Shown: piece after piece, positions 37,201 to 48,000 of the stretch
Layout: each line of letters starts with the position of its first letter
How positions within the stretch are numbered: the first letter of the stretch is position 1
DNA from: Malurus cyaneus samueli
Taxonomy: Eukaryota; Chordata; Aves; Passeriformes; Maluridae
Assembly: GCA_009741485.1 (NCBI GenBank)
Contig: CM019216.1
Span: 53,486,918-53,550,917, forward strand
Reading direction: 5' to 3'
DNA length: 64,000 nt
Made by a program: the position numbers and the translations under genes
Notes under the pieces: generated by a model
Databases searched by the model: none
Told to the model about the DNA's origin: nothing
Seen by the model: the letters and a program-made list of their open reading frames with translations, nothing else

Positions 37201-40200
37201 ATTTCTTAAGTGCAAAATACTGCAAACATATCTCAATAACATGGATTTTGCATTGCACAGGACCAAAATTCAACTAGAATGAATAACTTTTTTTTTTCAA
37301 AATTTGCATTTTATGTAGTAATGTATGATAGAGGGACATTTCTAGGCTGTGGGGCAGATGGGGATTGAACTATGTAATAAAATTCATGCATAAATTACTA
37401 ATGGTACCCTATGTAAGGCTAATATATTGACTAACCTCCTGTGAACATCAAACAGGTCAGTGCACTAAGAGGTTACTAACTAGCTGATGCCTGTGGTGTT
37501 TTTCTTATGGGGGTTTGAAAGGAAAAGAGAGTAACCCTGACTTTCCAGATGGTATTTTCACTACTGCAAGAAACATATGAGTCCATTTTGCAACACTTCT
37601 CTGAATTGCAGTTTAGGAAATGATTTTATGAAGTGCTGATACCCAGACTCTCAGTGGTGCCTTAGAAACATGCAAAGCCAGAATGACAGAATAGCTTTAA
37701 AGCTGACTACAGATGAAAGGGAGTAACGAGTTTTTATGGAACCCGATGGTGTTTCACTCTCCTTCCATTACTCTTAGAAGTTAAATATAGGAAAAATAGG
37801 TAAAAGGTCCTAAATAATCTCTGAACTACCCAATTCTTTGAAGCTTGTTAAATGGAGGCAATCTGGGCTGGCATTTAACAGATTAACCAATGTGTATATT
37901 TGTACAAGAAATGGAGTTTTGGAGCAGTCATGTCATTGTATACAGCTTACTGAGCTGAACTTCCTGGAAAATGACTTAAGCCTAAGTTGGGGGAGGAAAT
38001 GGTAAATTGTGCCTTATACTAAAAATTACTGCAGACAATCTCATTTATTCAGTTAGGAAAATGTCCTTACATGACCATGGTTTTTGAACCTGTGCAGTGT
38101 TTGGGATAGGGAGTGTCTCTTGCTGCAGATTTGTGGAAGTATTTAGGATAATGTGACTTTGCTCTTGGTAATAATGAAGTGAATTATTAGAGCTATTTTG
38201 TATTTATGAATATCTTATTCATGCACATAGAATGGTTCTTTTCCTATGTTATTTATACAGAGCTACTAAGTGCAGCAAAATTGCATGAATGCCCCAGAGC
38301 TGGATGCACATAAAAGCTTATTCATTTAAATTGCACATATTTAGAGAGGGCTTTTGGATTCTCCTTGTTAAAAATAGCTTGCTACAGAAATACCTAGAGA
38401 AATTAAGACTGGAGGGCACTTTTAGGCTTTTCTTTACAAGAAAGGCGGTCATGACCTCTTCTTTCACCCTGAGGGTGAATACCATGGTGCAGAGGAATAC
38501 TTCCCCCCCATGTATGAAAGCCTTGTCCATATTGGATGCTGGGGACAATCTTTGGAGATTATTTTGTCAGGCCAGTGACCAAAGCAGGGCTGAGCTCTGA
38601 TGGGGACACTCGTGGTAGCCTTAGTGAGTAGCTGGACATCAGTGCTTGAGCCTTCTCCTGACCCTTGAGACCTGAGAGAGTTCTGATTCATCTCATTGTC
38701 TTCAGGCTGGATAAACTCTCTCTGTAGAGAAATAAATAAACAATAAATATTTGCCTTTCTCTTCCTGAAGATGTGGATTACACAGTCTCCCTAGGCAGCA
38801 ATATTTTGTTGTTTCTCTATCCCTGTCATTTGAATTTTTTTCAGCACATTTAATCAAGATCTTCTTTGCTTCACTTTAGACTTGTTATTCCCTGCACTCA
38901 CCACATGAGATCCAGAGGACATTATTTTCCCCAGCTTTATCAACACATCTGCATTTTATAAACAAAATATTTCTGTTTCCTTTAGTCTTTCCCTGTAGAA
39001 TATTACAAAAGGGGTATGTCTTTTAAATGTCCAATCATTTCAGTTTCTTCTTTTCAATTTCTACCAAATTAGTGCAACCTCTTCTGAAGTCCTACACTCT
39101 TAACAGGTGAGAATTAAGAGCCTTTACCTGCAGAATCTCACACAATAAAGTTACATCATGTCTCATATATATGACATTCTTCTTTATACATTCCACTGCA
39201 ATGTAGCTTTTTTTCAGCACAGAATGTTTTTTGACTTATGTTCAGTCTGTGATTCAACCCTTGTTGGTCCTGGTTGGTAGAACTGCTGTCAAATTCACAT
39301 TCACCAATCATGTATTTGTGCAGCTGACTACTGCAGATGAATATGGAGAGTTTGCATTTCTTTTATTGAATTGCATCCTCTGATATAAATATAAAATTGA
39401 TGAACTAGTTTTGTTGCAGTTCTACCTGTTGCAGATCTCCTGTCTTCAATTTCATGTTTTTAATTTACTAGATTTTGTGTTGCAGCTTGGAATACCCCAC
39501 CACAACTTGAAAAGTGTTTGGCACTCTTATAAAAACCTTTCAGAAAGGCACCTAAGTAGGGAAGCATGTTCTGCTTCTGCTCCTCATTTTATTGTCTATT
39601 CAAACCCTATCTGAGAGCTTTCATCAGCAAGCCTTCTTGATTTTTTATGCCTCCCCCACTAAAATGGCATTTAGCTTGAAAGAACATGCACTGGGATGGC
39701 ATCCATTACTTCATGTTTTAATGTGCTCTTGGCATCTCTTGTAATAGCCAGAAAGGGCACAGGCTCTTTCCAAGCTAAACAGCTCAGTAGAGTTCCTGCT
39801 TTCACAAAGAAGGTACCTAAGGACTTGGGAAGTTTAGCATGTCTATCTTGTGCAACAACCAAGAACAACCAGGTTTTAGCTGCCAGTTTTCAGATAATTT
39901 TGGGCTCACTCTGCATACATTCTTCTTCAGAATGCACGGAGAAGCAGGAATGAGAGGACCTGAAGGAAAGCAGACTACTGGCCTCAAAATTTCTGAGTCA
40001 TTGCTTTCAGCCTAGCTTGCTTTTTTTTTCAGGTTTCCCAGATTCAAGCATCTAAATTTCTTCACTCACCAATTGCCAAGCAAAATGGGTAAATCACATT
40101 ATGTCTCTCCTTTACAGGCTGGCCAAGTTATGCAGAATAACATATTATCATTCTTCATTATTTTTTGAGTGCAAGTGAAATGGAGTGTTTAGCAGAGGTG

Positions 40201-43200
40201 ACAGGTACCAGTCTGGCAGATTACTGATCCTGACAATTATCAATCTAGATATTAGTGTCTTGCTATCTAACCAATACTATTTTTTGCTATTTTTGTTTTT
40301 CTCTTTTTATGAACTAATACAAATACTTAAACTCATTTTCTCCCTTTTCATTTTACCAAAGGGTTAATACTTCTGTGTAAGCAGAGTGGGATTCAAGGGC
40401 AAAACAACAATCAATATTACTAGAGGCTGTGGGATGTTAATTGTCCAGCCCTGCTTCCTGGTTTGTTTTGCTGTTGGCTTTTTTTTTTTTTTTCAAATCT
40501 TTGCCTTTATTGATTCCCTACTTCCCCACTAATCCCTTCCAGAAAAAAGGATGGCTGTCACATCTTTCTAAATAAAAGTGACAGCTCAGATGGCAGTGCT
40601 CAGGTGAACAATCATAGGCTATTTGTACCAGAATTGCTGATGTTATTGAGGGCAAGTGCAAGTAAACAGAGGTTACCCACTCCTTTAGTTACTCCTTATT
40701 GTCCACACAAAGTGCTGTGGCAGCACAGACTGTGCACCCTAACGTGACTGAACAGCGGGCACCAGAGATGTGCAGAGGTGTTGTACCTGACATTTGAGAT
40801 CTCTTTGAATTTCTGATTTCTGAAACACAACAGTGAGTACCTGCCTCTGTACACTGGAGCCCTTCCACAGAGATCTCCTCTAAAGGACTCCAGAGTCCTT
40901 TCCTACCACTGCTGCAAGAGTTGCTGGGCAAGCCAGAGCCAAACGTTCTGGATCTCGTGTAAGCTGCCAAGACAGGGATGCATGAAGAGCCCAAAGGGCA
41001 GGTTTCTGCCTTCTGAGGACACCAGCTGGGCAGCCATCAGCAGAAGTGGGGGAAGGAGAGATGGCTCCTATGGACGGCTGGTATGGAGAAGTCCTAGTTA
41101 GCTTCTTGTCTGGGAGCAGCTACATGGGTGCATCACATGGTCCTACACCATGAGGGTAAGATGAGAATTCCACCACAGAGATATAGCCACCAGTAGTAGA
41201 TTCAGAGCATTGTGGTCTCTAGCCACTGCTGGTATAGGGAAGAAATGAGGCTACAGTCACATCTCACACTTGAATCTCTGCTCTGAGACATGATGAAATT
41301 GTCATTGTGTGCACTGTGTAGAAAATAATTAGTGCATGTGCAGAAATTTATTCTTCCCTCTATTTTTTCTCTCTCTCCTGTAGCACTTAACTTGTACCTG
41401 AATATATTTTGGCCAGTGTAACTTAAGAATATCAAATGCTCTCCTCTTGAAATCTTCCAAAGTTTCATTATCAGAATGTCAAGCTATAAACTGACAATAT
41501 TAAAAGTGAGAAGGACCAGAGCAAACACTTCAATATAGCAAATATTTGCTTTGTGCCACTAGTTTATCTGACTAGTATTATTAGAGCTACTGTTTTGACC
41601 ACAGGTAATACAGCAGCTTGAGCAATGAGCTTCCTTCTTGACAAGAAAGAACAAAAGAAAAAGTAGCCCTTGGTAACAAATATTTGTGTGATCAAGACTG
41701 TGATGAGCTTTGTAATAAAGGCAAAACAAACTAAAAGTGTAAGGGTTTGGAGCATCAAAAGGATGACTACAAGAACAAGAAGTCAATAATGCTTAGATAG
41801 ATTGACACAAACACTGTCTTTGGAATTTGGAGCATCAATATCACAAATAGATGAAAAGCAATTATAAATGAAAACAAAATCACAATACATCTGGAAATAC
41901 AAGAAAATTATCTGTCAGAGGGAGGGGCATTAATTAGGACATGCAAAGTAGAAAATCACTTAGAGACACAGAGCCCATTATCAGCTCATAGCCCCAAGCT
42001 AAATTCAAATAGGAAACTCAAAAATGGCACTTATGCATCATCTAACACACATGGGATACTGCCGTGATGAAAGCAAAACTTAGTTCTGCAGTGGTTTATG
42101 AACTATGGCACTATCCCCCTGAACTGCTTTGGCTTACTGATCAGGACGATGGCAACACTGATGCAGACAAGGCAATGCACAACTTTGACCCCAGTACCCT
42201 CACCAGAGGGGTGAGACCTCCTCTGAGCTTAATGGGATGTCAAGGCTTCTCACTGATGAAGCACTTTTCTTACACAAAAATAACATCAAATAACTCTGGA
42301 TGGTGTCTTCAGACTCCTCAGATGCCATCACCAGGCATAAGACAGACTATCTGGTTGATGGAAGTTTCCAATAATCATGCAAAAGAGAAGCCCTGCAGCA
42401 GTGAATTTCACTGGTGAGCCTGGAGCAAAGTCTCACAGCTCACCAGCAAGATGCCACATAGAGCTTTTAAAAGGCAGGGTTACCCAGTAGGCAAAGACCA
42501 TCTGGTATTGCAAAAATCATGGAGTCTATGATTACACAACTAGGAGATTCCCTGGCAACTCTTGACTCGAGTTATTTTGTTAACAAGACAAGGACTACAA
42601 GCATGAAATTACTCCAATGATTCTGAGAAGATGTAAAAATCAATGTGCATTTCAACAAGGAAATAAAATCACCAACTGGTGTGTACTTTGCAGTTTTAAA
42701 CAAATCTGGGTTGCTGAATATCTCCAACTATGAGTCTTGCACTCCACTTAATTTCTCTATGAACACATCATCATATGAGGTAGAAACCACCAGAACTGCA
42801 CTCATGTGGATCCCTGAAAGAGCAAATGCCTAAGGAAAATAACAAATGCTGAAGAGAATGAAATTTCATGACACACACTGGTTAATTTCAGAGTCCAACA
42901 ACTACTTGTTTCCAAAGTTGTTCAGAAAAGAGCATGGAAGAGAAGTTGCTAAGAAACAATGGAAAGCCATGGAGAAGACAGAAGCTGCAGGGGTCTTTCC
43001 TGTGAGCAGCCTCTGGGGAACGAAAACCTGTGGAGAGCAGCATTACAAAATGGGTCTTGGTTTTGGCTGTATTTGACAGCACAGGAAAATGGGCACATCG
43101 CTGGAGATAAAAAAATCTAAAGTTCATTTCCTAAATAGCAAACTTACCTGGAGAAGAACCTCCTAGCCACAGAAATGAGTCAACGCTGACATTTGTGGCC

Positions 43201-46200
43201 AGTGTTGATGGGAAGTACCAATTGTTCAGGAAGAGAATATATGTGCTGTCATACAGGGTTACTAAAGGTGAAAAGGCAATTAACACTCAAGGTCTTGAAT
43301 CCGTAAGGGCCATTGCCTAAGACTCCTGAAAAATTACTCCATGTGTTCTGTATTATTTTTTTTAACTGGAAAACAGATTAGGACCGTATGACGTATACAT
43401 GGGAAGCAGATACAGCCTTATGTTGCTTACATTCATGGGAGATTCCCACATCCACTCTTTGGGAAAGAAACAAAAGGAAGTTCAGGTTATGCAAGTGTTC
43501 CTCCGCCTTTGGTGTTTCCTATTTCATGTTGTCTGTTCTTTACTTATCCTGTCACCTGATACAATGCTCTTGTGTGAGAGGTCTACTGAATGATGATTAC
43601 ACTGAAAGAGCACAATATTTCAGTGATGTAGTATTTTATCTCCCCTTTGGCTTTATTGATCAACCATTAGCTTTAGATGAAATGCTGCATTGTGATGTTG
43701 ATTCAGCTGCTGAAAGGACCTTTTCTATGAAGCCTAATTTCTTATGCCCTGAATTCACTCCTTAAGGGAGGTCTAAAACTAAGACTGAAGTGTGGGGAAG
43801 GATTGTTCCTCCCTCTGCCAGGTTAACTCTTGTCTTTGTTATGAGTGTAACCATTAACAGTTCTGTTGTGGTATGGAGAAGTATTTGTGAAGAAACTTCT
43901 CTCTTCAAGAAGTGCTCTCATATGCCTCCAGCCACTCAGGAGTAAAGTAGGGATTGTGCCCACACTGGACTGCATTGCTCATTCCCAGGATGTTAGCAGA
44001 TCTAAACATTTTTGCTCAACTTTGACTTTCAAACAACTAGTTCTTTCTTTCAAATGAAGGGAAATCATTGCAGAAAAGATTCTTGGCAGCCGTTTTTGCT
44101 CTGGCTTCCTGAGGAATGCGCTCGCTTTAAAAGCTGTATGAAAAACCAATGGCACAGAGAGCTGCCTCATGACAATGCTGGCAGTTCTACCAGTTTCTCA
44201 TCCACCCACATTTACTAAGCACTATGCATTATGTTACAATTGTAACTTTGAAATGATAACCTCTGAGGACATGCTTTTTAATCACCAGTGTCTCATTTTC
44301 TACTTTCAGAGTGTTGTGGAAGTGTTATTTGAATAGCGGGTACCAGATTTTAAATGTTTGCAGTGATTACAATATCCTGTCAGCGATAGTATTGGAAAAG
44401 TTCTTCAGCTGAGACCTTCTGGATTCTCACACTCAAAGAAAATATTTTAGCCCTCTGTTCACTTCATATTTGCTACAGCAAAGAAGAAAAAGCTCAGTGT
44501 TTTCTAGTCAGTTTAGGTCCAATGTGAAACACCTCAGTATTCTTTTGGCTCCAGAAAACACCCTGTTATGGTGAAAGTTTGGGAATTCCTACTTTATCTC
44601 TTCTGGAACATATCCCAAACATGATGCTTAATATGGCTTAAAAAAGCCTCTTGAGCAATGCTGACTTTCTTTTGCATTAATCATTTTTTTTTTCCTCAGC
44701 AACTGTAAACATCAACCAGTCTATAAAGATGAAAATGTTGCTGCTCTGAACAGGAAAGTTTCAAGTTTTGCGGCTCAGAACGTCAGCACCAGACTTCCAA
44801 CATGACATGCAGAGCTGAAGACCCAAATTATAGGCCACTCCAAACACAAAAGTTAAAAATAAAACCAGCCACTCCCCTCTTTCAAAAACTCTTTTGTGTT
44901 CTTGTTGGTTTCTCTAAGAACAAGTTGTTGATGATGGTATTTTCCTACTGCTTTTACACAAGCCTGGAGTTATAAAAGCCAGGCAGGCAGCACTGCCCAG
45001 CTGGAAGTCGAGATTCACTTGGATAGTGGCTGTCCTGTGAATAGGGCAGGCTTCTTGTGCAAACTCAGATTTACAGGATATTACTTTTTCTCAAGCTCTG
45101 CCTGCATTCCAAGCTTCAAATGTGATCAACACTGGTACCTAGTTGCATTTGTTCAGTATCTCTGAAAATCAAGTGGTCCCTACACACAGATAAAAAGCTT
45201 AACTCCATATGCTTTGCTTTGAAGAACTAGTACTTTTTCAGATGAAAATCTAAAAGCTATCATAGCATTTCAGACCCATAATAAGATTTTATCAGATTAC
45301 GATCCCTTTAGTGCCACAATCTGTGTTTTACCTAAGCAGCCTGATGAAGCTTAAATGCCTCATGCTAGACTCTTGCTCAGTGGTGTGCCACATGCAGAGA
45401 GCAGAAGCTGAAATGTCACTGGTACCACATGGCCATGCCAAACAGCAGCAAGCATGTGACTAAAGCAGATATGGTAAATGTGGCTAAGGATCCATGCCTC
45501 CTTCCCCTCTGCTCCTTGCTGGAGGTCAGTGTGTATGGGGCATGGTTCCCACAGCCATACCCAAGCTTGGGACACCAAGCACTTCCAGTCCCAGGTTTGC
45601 ATAGGTAGGAGGTTGACTTCTGCCCTTTGTCACAAGTGAACCTCTTTGCTAATGGGGATGGTCTGGGGTCCCTCACCAGCACCTGTGTTACGCTGGCTGC
45701 TTAGTTGCAGTCATAGGCACATTTTGGTGCATAGGATGGACCATCAGTGATTTCACTCAATATCTCCCAAGAGACGTGAACCTGCTGAAAGCACTGATGC
45801 TAACTTGGGTGTTTTAGAAAGCAATCTCCACGTGGCTAATTGTTGCACTGAGTGCTGATAGCTTGAAATATATGCTGTTTGGGTTCACTATCATGAAATC
45901 ATTCACACACACCCACCCTCATCACGAAGAGAAGAAAACGGTCGCATACAGCATTTTAATACTGCACGTATGCAATATATAAAAACGTACGTGTGCATGA
46001 CGGGCAATACTGAATTTCCTTACAGAAAAAAAAAAAAAAACCAAAAACCAAAACCCATGAACCACCCAGCAAGTGTACACGCCCGGGGAGCGCCCTGCCG
46101 CGGGCACTCCGCCTCCGCCCTGCGAGGAGCAGCCGCCGCGCCTCGCCGGCCCCGGGGCGGCCCAGAGGTTCTGCCGGCGGCACCGCGCTCTCTCGGCGTG

Positions 46201-46363
46201 CTCCACACTTCGCTCCAAACTGCTGGCGCCAGGCACGCCGTACGAGCCGAGCCGCTCCAAGCCGTGCCGTGCTGTGCCGTGCCGAGCAGCACCGCCCCTC
46301 GTCTGTCCCGCCCCAGCCGGCCCGGGCCCACCCCCGGCGGCGGGGCCGCTGCGCCGCCGAGCC

Positions 46364-46507
46364 ATGCGAGGCTTTAAGCGGCAGTGCGGGGGAGCGGAGC
46401 ACACGCGCGACCGGCGGCTGCTGCGGCCCGGCGGTAGCGCGGCGGGCGCCTTTCGGCTCGGCGGGAGCCGCGGCGGAGCGGAGCATGTCGGTGGCGACCG
46501 GGGGTAG
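46364..46507 (+). other. Overlapping upstream ORF in the PPP1R14C 5' leader
   Basis: An ATG at 46,364 with a purine at -3 (GCCATGC) opens 47 codons and stops at 46,505-46,507. That is 20 bases beyond the PPP1R14C start at 46,485 and in another frame. If the transcript begins upstream of 46,364, ribosomes using this ATG would bypass the main start, so it could lower translation. The transcription start is not known from sequence. Confidence 0.5.
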
Positions 46508-46770
46508 CGAGGCGGCGGCAGCAGCGGGCGGAGGCGGAGGGAACCGCGTTTTCTTCCAGAGCCCCCGCGGCGGCGGCAGGGAGCGGCGGCTCCTCCGGCA
46601 GCTCCTCCCGGGAGGACTCGGTGTCGGCAGCGGCGGCAGTGGTGCAGGTCCAGCAGCGGCGCCACCAGCAAGGGAAAGTGACGGTGAAATACGATCGGAA
46701 GGAGCTGCGGAAGCGGCTGGTGCTCGAGGAGTGGATCGTGGAGCAGCTGGGGCAGCTCTACGGCTGCGAG
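46485..46770 (+). CDS. PPP1R14C: PPP1R14C (KEPI) first coding exon, one frame break
   Basis: PPP1R14C is a phosphorylation-dependent inhibitor of protein phosphatase 1, a CPI-17 relative. The start at 46,485 (GAGCATGTCGG) gives MSVATGGSEAAAAAGG, then RVFFQSPRGG, as in mammalian KEPI. The second half reads RRHQQGK, then KVTVKYDRKELRKRLVLEEW, then IVEQLGQLYGCE: the conserved inhibitory domain. The Thr codon at 46,681-46,683 (in VTVKY) corresponds to the phosphorylated threonine of the family. The two halves are in different frames: the first ends by about 46,577 and the second is in the +1 frame from about 46,576-46,579, inside a GGC run. One extra base or two missing bases would explain this. 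The exon ends at GAG before GTGCGG (46,771), an acceptable donor. Later exons were not found in the window. Confidence 0.92.
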
Positions 46771-47943
46771 GTGCGGAGCCGGGGTCGCGGGGTCCCCGGC
46801 GCGGTTGCTGTCGCCGCAGTCCCCTCGCTTGCCGCTGCCTCCCTCGCCCCCGGCGTTCTCCTCCCGCCCCGAATCGCATTTCGGCGGTGGGCAGAGGAGC
46901 GCTGTCACCGCCACCTCTAAATGACATTCCCGGTCCGCCGCCCCCACCCTGCCGCTGCCCCGCGCCTCACTGGTGCCCCGCCGCAGGGAATGGTGAAAGG
47001 TGCCCCCAGTCCTGTAGAAAGGGTGTCCCCCGTACCTCCCGAGGTGAATGGGAAGGGACCGCCCTTTGGGGACGGGCGGTGGCTGCCGCACGGCCAGGCA
47101 CGGAACGATCCTTTTCCTCCGGGGGGCCCCGGCGGCTGCGGCAGGTCCGGGGGTGCCAGGAGGTTGGCTCCTGGAAGTGCTGACCGGGAGCCCCTGTTCC
47201 CGCAGCCTTCCCGGGCAGGGCGGACCGGGGCTCGGAGGCGCCTTCCACGGGCTGGGCGGGTGTCGGTCTCCGTTAGACGCGAGCTGGCCCAACGCCGGGG
47301 TGCCCAGCGGGTCGGAGGGGAGAGCGGTGCGCTGGGCGCAGGGCGAGCAGGAGGGAGCGGGACCTGCGCGGGGGCTGTGCGGAGGCGGCTGTTGTGGAGG
47401 AAAGATGCCGGTGCGTGTAAGGTCCCTTCTGGATCGTGGCTTTGCGTTTCCCCGACTTATAGGAGCGGGGTAGACACTGGCTAGGAAATCTCAGTAACCA
47501 ATTAGGAGATCATTAGGTCGAGAATCGAAAACACCGGGGGGTTATATTCCTGATTTGTAGGTATCAAAGCTGTTTGTCTGTTACTCTGGGTAAAGAGGGA
47601 GTGTTGGCAGAATGAATTATCTTTCGTAGAGGACAGATGAGCGAGCAGGAGGATGTTTCAAGATTGTTCAAAGGAATGGCAACTGTTGTCTTCCTTGTGG
47701 AGATAACGATGTGAGTAAAGGAAGTACCAGTACTTTGTTTTGTCAAAGCTTCATTAAAAATTTAGACCTTCTAATCCCCAGGGGATCCTACCTCCCTGCC
47801 ACCTTGAGTATTTACTCTCATAAAAAGGATCAGAACGTTAAGGCTAAACTGAGGTTCACACATACTTTTCACATCAGTAGTCTAATTCAGTTTTGTAAGA
47901 GACTTCTGAAGTGAGATTTGTTGAAGCTGGATGTGAATTTTGC

Positions 47944-48000
47944 AGCTAGCATGTCCAGGAGCCAACATGTCACACCGGGGCTCCTGGACATGCTGGAGCT
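47944..48000. repeat. Perfect 16-bp inverted repeat forming a hairpin
   Basis: AGCATGTCCAGGAGCC at 47,948-47,963 is the exact reverse complement of 47,979-47,994, with a 15-base spacer. Beyond a two-base bulge, AGCT at 47,944-47,947 pairs with AGCT at 47,997-48,000, giving about 20 paired bases. It lies in PPP1R14C intron 1. It could be a small fold-back element, a precursor-like hairpin or a chance inverted duplication. Confidence 0.85.

Larger units (their letters stand above)
28111..46070. other. Intergenic sequence between the last upstream CR1 and PPP1R14C
   Basis: About 18 kb with no supported coding exon and no clear full repeat. It has low-complexity TTTG tracts near 30.5 kb, a small CpG-rich patch near 31.1 kb and poly-T runs near 35.87 and 40.48 kb. 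Open frames of 100-125 codons (42064-42417, 43388-43765 plus) are not recognisable proteins. The last few hundred bases before 46,075 are still AT-rich. Confidence 0.6.
46075..47480. promoter_or_regulatory. CpG island covering PPP1R14C exon 1
   Basis: The sequence shifts abruptly from AT-rich to very GC- and CpG-rich at about 46,075 and back at about 47,480. It includes a GC box, CCCGCCCC, at 46,307-46,314 and a short degenerate GCCGT pentamer repeat at 46,261-46,285. The transcription start most likely lies between about 46,200 and 46,400, and no TATA box is placed for it. Confidence 0.82.

Noticed and set aside
38820..39200. Pyrimidine-rich stretch, considered as another old antisense CR1
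   Set aside because: The order of motifs does not follow the CR1/L3 pattern seen at 18.7-19.85 kb, so I could not support it.
42064..43765. Cluster of medium open frames (62-125 codons), considered as a decayed transposon or processed pseudogene
   Set aside because: I could match no segment to a known gene or element, and saw no poly-A tail, terminal repeats or target duplication.
45976..45985. TATATAAAAA, a TATA-box-like sequence upstream of PPP1R14C
   Set aside because: It lies about 500 bases before the start codon and outside the CpG island, so it is unlikely to set the main start site. Such strings are common in AT-rich DNA.
46269..47183. 304-codon plus-strand open frame over the PPP1R14C island, and the 456- and 323-codon frames opposite it
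   Set aside because: The plus frame starts upstream of the true ATG, loses the protein after the frame break and runs into the intron. The minus frames are low-complexity by-products of high GC content.
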